DNA of 64,000 bases. It comes from Platycnemis pennipes (lineage: Eukaryota > Arthropoda > Insecta > Odonata > Platycnemididae). Below the pieces are notes generated by a model. It saw nothing but the letters and a program-made list of their open reading frames with translations. It had not been told where the DNA came from and did not search any database. Position 1 is the first letter of the stretch. Every line of letters starts with the position of its first letter. A program made the translations under genes and the position numbers. The DNA is taken from assembly GCA_933228895.1 (NCBI GenBank), contig OW121846.1, positions 74,474,064 through 74,538,063 of the forward strand, in the 5' to 3' direction. This document shows positions 47,480-59,185 of the stretch, one piece after another.

Positions 47480-48740
47480 ATGCAAGTTTCCATTAAAGCG
47501 TGGATCCCCTTGCGCCACTCCTAAGTTTTCCAGCGTCTTAATTTACTTTCCCCATTTACGCTATCCAAAGTCTTCTCGATGTCAACAAATCATGAACAAC
47601 ATACTAACCGTAAGTACTCAAAATCTCTTCCCACTAATGGTCTTATTAGGGAAACGGCAACGTGAGTTGTCCTTCCCTTCCTTCAAACAAACCCACACTG
47701 GTTCACATACAAGATATCGCAAGCTCTCTTTTACGCTTAAGGAGGTTGATCCGAAAAGTGGAAGTCATGTCATTTTTTTATATTTTCAGCACTTTTAGAA
47801 TTAAAGTTACTCTATCTAATAAAGTAAATATAATTATATCAACCCATACTCCTTTTTGCACAAATTGCATTTGAAATTACAAACGATTAACGGCGAGAAT
47901 GGCCATCACATGGGAATATAACGTTTAAAAATACCTTAGTGACATGTCATTTTTGCAAAAACTGATATTTAATGCGTAATTTCATATGGAATAAAATGAC
48001 ACGAAAAAAAGGCATCAACCCACCGTATTTTTCGCGAAATCCACCAATTTCTGCGCTTATAGCAGACGAAATGCGTTAGTTGACTTCAAGTGGCGCTGCG
48101 GTCGCTCTAGCCAAAATGTATGGCGTATGAATAATATCATTACTAATGAGATATTAAAGAATATTTCAGAAAAATATTATAACATAACGTTTGATAGTAA
48201 TATTCTGGTGTTATACATTACTAAATTCATTGAGTACATGGATTTCACTAACGTAAATGCTGAATTGACTCCATCGTCGATCTGATTAAAATTATCATAA
48301 AAAATAAATCCTTCGACTTTCCACTGTATTTCTTGTGATACTTATGACTTTCAATAGCTTAGGTAATTTTCTTTGTGAAGTAAGGATCACTTATCAGGCA
48401 CATACTCGTACTTAAATTAATAAGATTCCTAAGACAACTTGACTCAAGCAGTCGCGAGCCAACCTCCTTAACTGTTTATAACTCCTCATTATAATCTTAG
48501 CAGTGAGAGACATTTAGCAAACCATTACATAGTCTACCTTCCTCTTTTTTGAAATAAGGATTACAGTATTTTTTAAGAAGCCCTCTATCCAAACTCCTCC
48601 TTCGGACATCTTGCTAATGATTCCATGATAATTCTGCTTTCCATTATTCTCAAGCCTCTATCGTAATTCAACTAGAATACTATCTACTCCTGCTGGATTT
48701 CTACCCTCCATATTTAGCAGTCGTTCCTCATTTGGTGACG
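47480..48740 (-). pseudogene. Non-LTR reverse transcriptase, decayed and split
   Basis: On the minus strand, 48740-48430 gives GRNPAGVDSILVELR then NGKQNYHGIISKMSEGGVW and SLTAKIIMRS, and 47715-47480 gives NQCGFV*RKGRTT followed by VDIEKTLDSVNGE (RT motif A). In RTE-like RTs these parts are only some tens of residues apart, yet about 700 bp separate them here, so the middle (about 47750-48410) is probably a later insertion. Several stops. Same broad type as 38706-41020 but much older. Confidence 0.7.
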
Positions 48741-49246
48741 GTGGTATTTTGTTCTGGAAATTTTTCAAAATTATAATCCACGTCTATAGCCTAAGTAATG
48801 ATAACGATACACAAATTCACACGAAGTCGCGGCCCCGGAATATCGTGATTATGCAATAAAATGTTCCGAACACCTTTTCGCTAACTGAGTAAACTTGATT
48901 CCTGAAAAATTTATAACCTTGAGATCATTCATTCTTACATTACATTATGCTCAAAAAGTTCGTGCCACTTGCTAGGGCAAATTAATCCAAGAAAGTTGAA
49001 CCCGAAAGTTGACTTCACTCCATGGACAATGAATCCCCAATTAAACTCACTAAACCTCTTCATAATGATAATGTCTATGTATTATGCTTGTAAATGTTTG
49101 TATCAAATGGGGAGCAAAAAACACCACTCCCCTAGGCGAAGGTACACGCAAAAAATATTTTCCACATCCATGCCAAACAACGTTTTCCTAATACGCACTG
49201 TGAAACTAAATCCCCAGCCAACTCAGACAAGCCAAGGCAACCCTTA

Positions 49247-49919
49247 GGCCGTCTACACACGAAGCTACTGAAAAGTAACTGATCAGTGACGCGAATTACT
49301 AACCAGTTTACTTTGAGTCACTTTCTATGTAATTCAATGGGACGCCGCACACGGTGCTACTGGTTGGTGACTGAAATGTGATTCACAGAAACCAGTTAGT
49401 AACTAGTTCCCTCGTGACTCGCATGTCCAGTCACCTGTGATTCCAGTTGCAAACTCGAGCGATGGGTGACCAACAGATCAACCTGTTGCTAGTGGAAGAA
49501 GTTGAAAAATACCCAATTTTGTATAATTTCAACCTTCCTGGTTATTCAAGGAAACATGAAACGGAGAAGGCGTGGGCAGAAGTCGGGAACGTCGTAAAAT
49601 TGACAGGTATGTTAAAGTACAACCTACAAGTACAACCTATTTTGAAAACTCTTCTCAAGGTATGGGTGTATCCAACAACTTCTGATTATTCTTCTTCTCA
49701 TCCTTCTTATGTAATTATACAATATTATGGTTTCGTCACCACTTGAACTGTCCGACATGTCACCTACGATATCCATGATCGTACTGAACATCAGAGATTT
49801 TGGTTAGTGATGAGTAGCCTCGTGTGTGGAGCCAAGTCACCAATCAGTCTGTAACTGGTTAGGAACTCGAGTTACCAACTGGTTGAGTTACCAACTAGTA
49901 GCTCCGTGTGTAGAGGGCC
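49247..49919. mobile_element. PIF/Harbinger-type element (673 bp)
   Basis: Target duplication TTA at 49244-49246 and 49920-49922. Terminal inverted repeats GGCC[G/C]TCTACACACG then [A/G]AGCTACT. TTA duplication plus GGCC ends are the Harbinger signature. Subterminal ACCAGTTAGTAAC/ACTGGTTAGGAAC palindromic repeats near both ends may be binding sites. Inside is a MADF-like exon, so this is a deletion derivative of a larger autonomous element, not a random MITE. Confidence 0.88.
49462..49606 (+). pseudogene. MADF/Myb-like exon of a Harbinger second protein
   Basis: ATG at 49462 opens MGDQQINLLLVEEVEKYPIL, then YNFNLPGYSRKHETEKAW and AEVGNVVKLTG. The pattern (hydrophobic helix, YP.LYN, Y, AW.EV) is the first two helices of a MADF domain, the DNA-binding module carried by many PIF/Harbinger ORF1 proteins. 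It stops at TTGACAG|GTATGTTAAAG, a good splice donor, so the third helix would be in a downstream exon that the deletion removed or scrambled. Confidence 0.65.
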
Positions 49920-50402
49920 TTAGAACAGTCACGTAAAACAATGCGAGGATGTCAATGTTTTAAGGCAAACGAAAAAACACAGAGCTATGTAGTGTAAATG
50001 GCAAGACACTTTCGGATACCAACCGCCCTTCCTTCCAATAGCGGTAACGGAAAACTTGTTAGACACAAACACAAAACCAAGCTAAAAAAATAGCCCAAGG
50101 TCGCAGCATGGTCGCGATGAAACCGGACGCCATGCCAAACATGTTTTCAGGCATCCGAGGCAGGCGACCCTCCAAGGGCTTTCTCCGTGCGGCCTAAAAT
50201 TGACTCCGCACAACTTACTGGTGTCCTAATCTGGAGTACGTAAATAGTCGAACACCGACAGCCAAGCTCTACACGATTAATTACAGAGGAGAATACACGG
50301 GAGACCGTCAACTATTAAGATAGGACTAAGAGCGAGTGGTAGTAGAAGTTTTTTTTACGGTGCTCCTACTACTAAGGTTATATTGAACCACCTAGCCTGA
50401 AA

Positions 50403-50452
50403 TACCACACACAACTTTATGGTGGCTTGCAGGGTATTACGTAGATTTAGAT
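50403..50452 (+). mobile_element. CR1/Jockey-type element, 3' end fragment
   Basis: TATGGTGGCTTGCAGGGTAT then GTAGATTTAGATGA. Confidence 0.8.
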
Positions 50453-50793
50453 GAAGTAATCCCAAGCCTAGTCCTCACACAAAACCACAACTATTCCCTG
50501 CGCGGAACTCCAAACCGCGACATTTCCGTTGTCAGGCCGACATAATACCGATCACAGCAGCCCCTTTTCAGCAACTGGTGAAGAAACCGAGAACAGTATA
50601 CAGTGCCAAAATACGTTTGCTGTACATCCATCCTCCGCTTCAATCGTGTTTAAATTAGAATGAATAACAATGAACCCTGAGGCACAAATTTCCTTTGGTT
50701 TAAATGGCAATTAAAAGGGTGACATTGTTCTCGTAAGATTATTTCAGCATGTAGTAAGTTGGTAGTAAGTTAAAACTATTATGATTTGTTATG

Positions 50794-50860
50794 AATGCAT
50801 GGTGGAGGTTAACCCCCTGCCACATACCCTTGCGGTAGCTTGTAGAGTATTATGTTGGTG
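50794..50860 (+). mobile_element. CR1/Jockey-type element, 3' end fragment (diverged)
   Basis: AACCCCCTGCCACATACCC, GCGGTAGCTTGTAGAGTATT, ATGTTGGTG at the end. Confidence 0.7.
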
Positions 50861-51038
50861 TATGGAAAAAGTCCCATAGTAAAGTGATACCGCTTCCATC
50901 CAGTTTCCTCTAAACCAATTCATATTTTCCATTATATACTATTATACCATTCATAAACCAATTCACCGATTCATATCAAAACTTATTCTCTCGGAATTTT
51001 TGCAAGCTAATTTAAAATCTCACGAGGTGGCAACCATG

Positions 51039-51110
51039 CATCTACATAATACTCTGCAAGCCACCATAAAGGTGTGTGGCAGGGGGTGAATTCACACCAA
51101 ACCTGCATTA
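51039..51110 (-). mobile_element. CR1/Jockey-type element, 3' end fragment
   Basis: Plus strand CATCTACATAATACTCTGC then GGTGTGTGGCAGGGGGTGAA; reverse orientation of the family end. Confidence 0.88.
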
Positions 51111-51955
51111 AACCCTGGATTTAATGAAAGGCATCCGAGTCTATAAAAGGCTGCTCCAGCGTTCGGAGCGCAAGGGTATTTGCGTTGGGGAGTGAGGCAA
51201 ATACCATAACATTGCAACCATATTTTGAACGCCTTTTACGAGGCGAGGCGTGTTTTGCAACGGAGAGGGGCCGGAAAGAATTGTTTGAAGAAGTGCTGTT
51301 TGTCGGCACGCTAATTGAGACGGGTAGAGGATTTACCGATGTAGGAGGTGGAAAAGGGTTAACCTCGTAAGAGACCGATAGCATTGTAGGGTGAGGAGGA
51401 AGAGGGGGAGGACGGAGTTCATAAGGGTGATGAGAGATTGTTAGGCGGAGACGGGGGTGATTTGCAACGCGCTCGAGTGCAGAATTGGAGTTGTTGTGGT
51501 CTGTTAAATTTTCGGAACATTTATAGTAGACAGAAGTAGGGACAATGTATGCGGCGACAATATAATATATTCCCACACGCCCATCGCAGTAAGGCTTATA
51601 AAGAACCTGAAAAATATAGCAATAACGATACTCCTAAGAGACGATAACACAACAAACAAATTTGATAACAACGCGTAATACAAGATACACGATAACAGAA
51701 AAAACAATAATTCCCTACTATTAGACAAGTAATCTCAAACAAAGTTTTGGGTATGTCATCTTCGGAGATTTTTTCCAAGGATGTCACATACGCGCCTCGT
51801 ATATGCGTAACGTTACAACATAAGATGCCTTAATGTTACAACGTCCACATTTAGATACAATAATAACATTACGTGAAGCTACGCATCGCTAATTTATCCA
51901 AAACGTAGTTATTTACAATAATATCATAAAATGCGTATATTTCGTGGGCTCTTAC

Positions 51956-52055
51956 CTGCATGAAGTGTTGCTAATTGGGCTATTTTACATAATCCATAGA
52001 AGAAATCAGCATGGCTATTGATTAGTTTCAACACATGTTCAGTGGCTGCCGCGGC
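51956..52055 (-). CDS. Candidate exon of unknown gene
   Basis: Minus-strand open stretch of about 33 codons reading AATEHVLKLINSHADFFYG then LCKIAQLATLHA, followed by a strong donor (GCAG|GTAAGAG at 51956/51955). It has protein-like composition and matches no repeat in the window. The upstream end is limited by TAATAAG near 52056, which also supplies the only nearby AG; there is no good pyrimidine tract. I do not recognise the family. It is not the missing plastin exon. Confidence 0.2.
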
Positions 52056-52477
52056 TTATTACTCATAGCTCTAGGGATGCGAATGCTGTTTCTGCAACCG
52101 GTCGTAAGAGGTGCAATACATTAAATTCCATTCTTTTCCCGGGTTAAGTCAGACCAGGTGTTTCAGAAGAAGAAGCTTGCTCGTAAAACGTAATCGGTGC
52201 CGTGGTGAATTGTAGTCAATTTCAAGTATATGAGCGAAAGACTACACACGTCCATAAAAGCTGGTTAAACAATGCAGGCTTCTTTCTGCACCTCATCTTT
52301 TAAGTAAATAATTACAGATACAATTCACCCATGACGATAATTTGGAATGCTTCGATTCTTCCTCGCGTATAACAATGGAATAGGTTAAGATTGACGATTG
52401 GTGCTACACACACTGATTCGTTTTCCCTACGCCAAAATAATACATTAACATTACCTTTTATTGTCGATAGAATAATT

Positions 52478-52539
52478 TGTGCTCGGGTAACCACCGTCAG
52501 ACGGCAATTGTGCTCGGGTAACCACCGTCAGACGGCAAT
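52478..52539 (+). repeat. 31-bp tandem duplication
   Basis: Two identical 31-bp units starting TGTGCTCGGGTAACCACCGT. Confidence 0.95.
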
Positions 52540-52735
52540 TTTACAGACTGCAAATTCGTTTAATGACCGGAACAGACTTTGAATAAATTTTCACTTTCGT
52601 CTTAATGTCTACATTCCTAAGGAATAACTTCCCAGGCTAACAATTTTCCCTGGCCTCAATGCGATTTCCTATGTGCCTAGATCTCAGGGCCGGATTAAGA
52701 CCCTTAGAGCCCAAAGCACATATAACATCTACATC

Positions 52736-52820
52736 TACGCGACACCCTGCAAGCTACCGCTAGGGTGTGTGGCAGGTGGTGAAGATCACCGAGCAGGCAC
52801 TATATACATGCAAACATGCT
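52736..52820 (-). mobile_element. CR1/Jockey-type element, 3' end fragment
   Basis: Plus strand CATCTACATCTACGCG, CACCCTGCAAGC, GGTGTGTGGCAGGTGGTGAA; reverse orientation. Confidence 0.85.
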
Positions 52821-52850
52821 ACTATAGGGTCTCAGGCAACTTTGTTAGTA

Positions 52851-55079
52851 CACGCATCCCATGGTCTCAGGGCAAAAAATATAGACTTTATAGACCCAAG
52901 TTCGTGAAAATATAGACCAAAACAGACTAATAATATGCATGAAAATCAAGGTAAATCGGACCAAATCTGCATTATTAGGCAAAATTATGCATTTCATTGT
53001 TATAAGCTGTCTGGTTCGACTGGTAGAGGTTGAGGTACTGGCGAAAATTGAGAGAAACAAGGCAGTTGGAAACATGAACAATTTTATTCATAAAGTTGAA
53101 TAAAATACAAGATGAGAAATTTCTACTCATCAGTCCGGCTTTTTTTGGCTGCAGATTCCAGCTGGTGGATGACTTTGGTTTTTCTTTTGTCGACGGACTT
53201 CCGTAAAGCGTCGGCTTCTTTATTTTTCTCTTCCGCCTGTTACAATAATTTATCGGCGGCCTCCAGAATGGCTTGCGATGCCTCAATTTCAGTTAAATTT
53301 TGGGCCTTAAATGCTTTTGACTAGGACTTATTGTCGTCACTGCGAAGAGTAGCAGCAGTGGCTTTCTTGCTCTTGACGACATCCGCCAACTCTAACACTT
53401 GCTCTTCCTCCTCAACAATCTTCTTTTTTACTCCGTCTAACCCCCGGCGTACTTCCTCTCTAGTTTCCATTTCTGTCTGAGCCTGTTCTTGCTGCCTATT
53501 TTCTTCTTCTCCCTCGAGATAGACAGAATAACTGCGATTAGCTTTTTGGTGTAATCTCAGAAGATTCTAGTCGATGGGGAAGGCCTCCGGACCGCCATAC
53601 ACCTTCATGGCACTTTTGACTGTCATAGCTGCGTTTAATGATTTTTCTTGCATGCGAGCCTTAGGTGCGGTCATGTACAAATTGAACATAGAAAAATAAC
53701 TTTCGACGTAAGCATTACCGTGACTTAGGGACAGAGATGCCTTCACCACTTTCACGGTGAGCTCGTATTTCAGGACATTAGTATGAGGCTTCAGCTTGAA
53801 AATAATTTCCCAATATTCATCCCTTTTTTCCAAGCTTTTATGATACTCTTGTTCCCGAGTGCAGAATTGGCAAGTATCTGATTAGTGGCAGCGATGACGT
53901 GTCTCTGTTCCTGCAGCCGAAAGGATTGAATATCAACAGCAGGGTAAGCAAGATCTTGAAGCATCTTCAACTCCAATATAGTTTTCTCCCCTACGTCAAC
54001 ATCGTCAACTTTCAGCAGGTTTTCAGGATCTACAAGCTTACTGCAGAGTCCCAACTTACTGTAAGCGTCGACTTTGCAGACTCTACCTGCTAACTTTTAC
54101 ACCAAAGTCTCCATTTCTGAGCAGAGCACGTGCAACAATGGATGGTCTGCCTGGAAAAATCCAGTGAACTCCGTGAAAAGCTGAGCGCTACTGATGGCAA
54201 AGTGCAGTTCAGCCGTCAGAAAAGGGTCCTTCACACCATCTCTAATCCTGGTGACTACTTTTTTGGATGCAAGGTCTTTATTCTGATGCGTCAAGTGCCT
54301 GAGAAAATATTCCTCCAGCGCAGGACGCTGTTATAGCAGGCGTTCAGCCATTGGTTCTAAAGACAGCCAGCGCGAAGAAACACGATTCAGAAAGCGATGA
54401 GAAGGCAGCCTCAACTTCTTCTGGATCAATTCGAATTCCTCCCAGCGGGAAGGCCAGCCATCAAAAAACGTATGCACCAGAACTATCATGTCCGCAGCGC
54501 GCTCCCCAAGATGATCTAGCCATTTCTCATAGGCTGTGTGGAGAGTATAATAGAATCGGCAATGAAGAAAACAGTGGCTGGAGAAAAAACTGGCCTGCTG
54601 GCGCCAGCACTCCAGCACAGCGCGACGTACGACACGCGGCTTGTCCATCGATGTAAACAAATAACAATCCTGTCGATGCCTGTTGAAGTGGACGAGCCGG
54701 CGGGTGGAAGGGTGAGGTGAGGTGGCAAGGGAGGGGAAAAGAAACAGCTAGGCAAGCGCGATGCCGGGCAGAGACTAGAGGTCCTATATAGGGTAATAAT
54801 AATACTACTAGAGACGAGTGCCGAGCACCTCAGCTACACCGCTGGAGCCAGGCGAAGCAGAAGAACAAAGCAGCAGCGCCTGGCCACGGCGCACATTTTC
54901 AAACTTCGCAGTGCTGTCCCGGCTGCTTCAGTGTAAATTGTAGTTTACCTTTGGCCAAAATATAGGCCCTGCCGCAAAATATAGACCGATTTGGAACAAA
55001 ATTCGAAATATCGACCAATATAGACCATAAGCAAAAATATCGACATTCTATATTCTCTATACACCATATGGGATGCCTA
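52851..55079 (-). mobile_element. hAT transposon, autonomous type, decayed
   Basis: Flanked by TTGTTAGTA on both sides (52842-52850 and 55080-55088), an 8-9 bp target duplication. Ends read CACGCATCCCAT and, reversed, TAGGCATCCCAT (10 of 12). Both subterminal regions (52875-52925 and 54950-55035) carry repeated ATATAGACC-type motifs, as expected for transposase-binding sites. The interior encodes a broken hAT transposase on the minus strand. Confidence 0.85.
53110..54660 (-). pseudogene. hAT transposase pseudogene
   Basis: Successive frames on the minus strand give FFDGWPSRWEEFELIQKKL, HRFLNRVSSRWLSLEPMAE (the RW.SL motif of hAT core), TELHF-like DGVKDPFLTAELHFAISSA, and then VKASLSLSHGNAYVESYFSM (the LSHGNA.VE.GFS dimerisation motif). 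A Lys/Glu-rich coiled-coil tail follows (EMETREEVRRGLDGVKKK). Order and motifs are those of hAT-family transposases. Several frameshifts and stops; the N-terminal zinc finger was not found. Confidence 0.82.
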
Positions 55080-55759
55080 TTGTTAGTATCTGCATAGTAA
55101 CTAAGGGGTTGGTTGTTAATACATGCATGCCCAGATTTTGGTAATACATAAGATTTTGGTGAGCCCATAAATATGATATGCAAAATATACATGTTATATA
55201 CTTCACTACATCGATGCAAACAAAGCTAATTAATTCAAATTCCTGTGGTGACCCCTTCCCTTTACCCTTTAAGCCTAAGGCTTCGTGGTTAATCCAGTCC
55301 TGCGGGTTCTACGGTTTTCTAGGCATGTATGTATGTACCAACAATGCCTCACTGACAGCTTCTGGAACCGTTCTACTACGACGGAAGGAGGAGAGACGAA
55401 TGAACCTAGTATCTAACAATGCCAGTGACTTGATTTCAGAGGCAGCTTCTAACACAAAATGTGTACGACCAAGTCAAACATTTTAGCACAAGATAGTACC
55501 ATGATAACATCTCCACTCAACTTAATACAGCTAGCATGTATATCATCAAGCATCCTGACATACACATAGTTTAACTATACATGCGCATAATGAATATGAG
55601 ATTCTACAGAACAAATGAACGCTCAATGAAAAACTACATATTGGTCTTTAACAGGCGTAACTGCGCTAATCTCTACTGCACTAGAGATTAAAAGAATAGA
55701 TTCACAACAAGAACTCAACGATTCCATACACATTACTAATTCAAACGATCTATGTTCCT

Positions 55760-56099
55760 GGGGGATCGGGTTGGTGTGGTGGCTAGAGTACTGGTCTCCC
55801 ATCCCGAGGGCCCGGGTTCCATTCCCGGCTGTGGCGCATTTTTCAGTGGCAAACTGGTCGCCACTTGAGTGCCTAGTGGAGGGTATTTCAAGTTCAGTAC
55901 TCCGTCCGTCGGATAGGACGTTAAGCCGTGGTCCCCTTGGCGCCTTTCGTTAAGGGTAGGCTAATGCCGACGCCGGGTTTCTCTCCACCCTTCCTCCGTT
56001 TCCTGAAAACTCCCACCATTACCCAATTACCCACCTATCCTAAATGGCACAAATGACCTCAGCTGTCGGTCGCCTCCCCTGAATATCCAATCCAATCTA
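55760..56099 (+). mobile_element. tRNA-derived SINE (340 bp) with 12-bp target duplication
   Basis: Perfect direct repeat ATCTATGTTCCT at 55748-55759 and 56100-56111. Head with A box GTGGTGGCTAGAGTACTGG and B box GGGTTCCATTCCC; unrelated body with GTCGGATAGGACGTTAAGCC, GGCGCC and CGACGCCGGGTTTCTCTCC; tail of CCAATCCAATCTA (AATCC repeats). Copied by an autonomous non-LTR element in trans. Confidence 0.93.
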
Positions 56100-56573
56100 A
56101 TCTATGTTCCTTGATCCTGTAATCCGATGCAACTGGAGAAAGCGGATGAATAGACTCACTCTTCTCTTCCCTCAACCTTCAAAGCAAATTCTTCTGATTT
56201 GGCGAAAACTTTATCTCAAAGCTTTAAAAAATCATAAAACGCTAGTGCAGATAAGCGCAGATATAATGGAGTAGATTAAAACTCGATTACGAAGTCATCC
56301 AGCTTCCGAATGTTACGAAGGCATCCAAGTGAATTTCTACCCACAAATATTCTTACGGGGTGGTAATGGCAATTGGTTACCTGCTCAACGGATTGGTGTA
56401 GTCATAAATTATGCCATGCATTTCATTCCGATTTCTCTCCGTTGCTTGAAATTGGTGTAGGTTCTACAGCATCATACCAATATCCGTAAGAATAAATGAT
56501 AGTTGGGAACCATACAGCTTACAAACGAGGGCAATTTTCTGAACGTACGAATTGCAAGAGATGATACTGATAT

Positions 56574-57215
56574 AGTGCATGATTGGTGATGATTCACCAC
56601 ATGCCACAACGCTTACATCTATATCTACATATTACCTTGCAATCCACCATAAAGGTGTGTGGCAGGGGGTGAATTCAAGCCAAACATGCATTAAATATCA
56701 CGCATGAAAAGATTAGCAATAATATACCAGTCAAAACTTCAGAATTTAAAAAAGAATAAAACAGCAAAGCAAGAATGCACAAATATTGTCAGTTGGGTTA
56801 GCTTAAAGTCCTATTACCAACACACAACTACCTATGCTATCCGTTGATACGTGTATGTTGTATATATAAACTCAATTGAAGACAGCTCAGCGGAGTTATA
56901 AGTTCCCGACGAGTGAGGATAAAACGCAGTACCAACACAGACACAAAATATAAAAAACTTGATCTAATATAATATCAATTGAGATAATTATAATGATATT
57001 ATAATTAATTTATATTATAATTATATGACAATATTGAACATATTTACAGATATTCACAACCCTAATTGTACGAGGAAAGAAGGACATTTTGACTGTCGGT
57101 ATGGCAATCAGTTTCTCTAATTTTATGATCATGATCCAGCCTACCATACTGGAGCTCAACTCACACCCTCTCGTGTTATCAGAATAATTTACGAATGCAT
57201 AGTTAATGAGATACG
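56574..57215 (-). pseudogene. CR1/Jockey-type element, 3' part, interrupted
   Basis: 56616-56850 and 57040-57215 match the reverse of the 32 kb copy (AAGGTGTGTGGCAGGGGGTG; AACCCTAATTGTACGAGGAA; the IREI-region). About 190 bp of very AT-rich sequence (roughly 56855-57040, ATATTATAATTA repeats) lies between. A short plus-oriented end (56574-56612) abuts it tail to tail. Confidence 0.8.
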
Positions 57216-58208
57216 AGAAATATTCTTAGGACAATCACAGTTTCATGGGAAAAAATCGTGTCAACTGTTTCCGGTAAAAGGAATGTAAACGATTTAAATT
57301 GGCCACTACGTCTCAGTGTCCCACAAACAAGGAGGCCACCATGCCTCAAGTGAGTCGTACGTGAAAAATCCTCAGCGAACCTTCACTTCAAGCCTGCGAT
57401 TCTTCCAATACTGTGACGTCATTCCTAGCACGCAACATCTTCCCCGGGCTTGCTGCCAGGAATCCGAGACAAAGAGGGACATTTGACCCTCATTTCGTCC
57501 TCGTCGAGGCAAAACGAAGTAGACCTGCCTGAGCCCACTGCTGGTCAGCCACTTGACCCACAGCCATGTACCGTCCGCGCTGTTCTGTAACGGTGTCAAT
57601 AGTGGCATTGGCCCCCATCTACAAGCCTTCGGTAGAAATGCGGCCAATTAACTACTCCATACTCAGAAATAAGAGAATTAACTGTTTTCTCTCGGTAATC
57701 ATCCCGAAGGTTGATACCGATAGGCGAGGTCAGGTCTCACGTTTTACGGAGACCGACAGCGAGTGAAATTTACATAGGTTTGGAAAGTTCCTCCCCGAGT
57801 TATTCGCGATTTCCCACGATATCCCCATACCGAAGTTCACTACTGCGGGTTTAAAAACATATACGGAGACTTGAGGGTCACACCCGTTCCCGAAAGCTTA
57901 ACAATCAACCGGGCTATACAAAAATCACTACCGATGACCAGAATAGGGTGTACTGCCTCACGTAAATTAGTGAACCGACTCCACTGGCTAGGAAGAGCAC
58001 CAATTTAGTAATTCAGGACGCTATCACGGCGGAGTTACATACGGGAAATGTTGAAATATTTTAAACAAAATAAACAATGACATAACGCGAACGAAATTAC
58101 TCAATTACAGACATCATAAATGGACATTCTAAAATCAAACTGTTAACCACCTGTCTGGAGTTTGAGAAATCCGAAAACATTGCAAATCTTGTCGAATAAT
58201 CACCCCGC

Positions 58209-58254
58209 CATTTCTTCATTATTGCCACCGGCAAGGGGCAATAATGAAGAAATG
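58209..58254. repeat. Perfect 18-bp palindrome
   Basis: CATTTCTTCATTATTGCC and its exact complement, loop 10 nt (58227-58236). No T run follows to suggest a terminator. Confidence 0.9.
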
Positions 58255-58987
58255 AGAAAAAAATGGCATGAGAAAAAGACTTAAAAAAATAACAACCGCA
58301 TTGGAACAATTAAGATTTCTTTTACATCCTTACGACTAAAAAAGTAATACAAAGCATCCGTCGCCCAGTAGCCTGCTACAATGCTACCACTAAGTAATTA
58401 CTATACTTACTCTATGATGCTACTTAAGGTGTATAATCAATGAGAGTTTGGCGTGGACATAAAGTTGTTTCGTTTATAAGTAATGATATATCTGGTAATG
58501 CATAATTAACAAAGAGTACGCTGATGTGATCAATGCCACCGCTACTAATGAGAAAACCATGAGTAAGTTCACCCGCTGACTACATATCTGACCGGGAGAA
58601 AGGTACTAGAAATCTCTGCTTAGTTTACCAGGAGAAGTTTATATTTTCAGAAAAACGAAGCAAACACAAAATTCCACAAAAATGAAGAACAGCTCTGCAC
58701 AACCATTTAAGGCCTAAATTTTGTAGAGATCTGTATTTTTGCTATTTATCCTCCTTTGAAAACAGCAAAAAGAAATATGCCCCAATTCTTATCGACTTAT
58801 TCATGAAATATCAACATCATCACAAATTTTCCTCTTTCAGCCTAAATTTCAATATTGTTACCAGATCATTAATTTTATCGGCCTCAGCAAAATACAAACC
58901 AGACCCCAATTCCTTTTTCAAAGACAGGCCCATGGTAAAAATTTGTATACTTAGCAATGCTATTTTACTGGAAACCCGATTTTTGAC

Positions 58988-59161
58988 TTTATTAATTACA
59001 TAATATAGGCAAATTTCAACAAAGAAATCTTTACTACGACCGGTTTCGATGTGATACATCATCATCGAAACCGGTCGTAGTAAAGATTTTTTTGTGGAAA
59101 ATTGGCAATATCATTTAAATATATTATTCCACCACATCACGCCTGAAACGACTCTTTTTAT
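58988..59161. mobile_element. Hairpin insertion with hammerhead-like core and 12-bp target duplication
   Basis: Flanked by CCGATTTTTGAC at 58976-58987 and 59162-59173. Arms 59010-59051 and 59063-59104, sharing TCTTTACTACGACCGGTTTC. On either strand the centre gives TGATGATG..CATCGAAACCGG, so GATG/CATC can pair as stem II before GAAAC. GTGGAAAATT downstream matches the 45.7 kb Penelope-like 3' end. Confidence 0.7.
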
Positions 59162-59185
59162 CCGATTTTTGACGTTATGGGTTCG

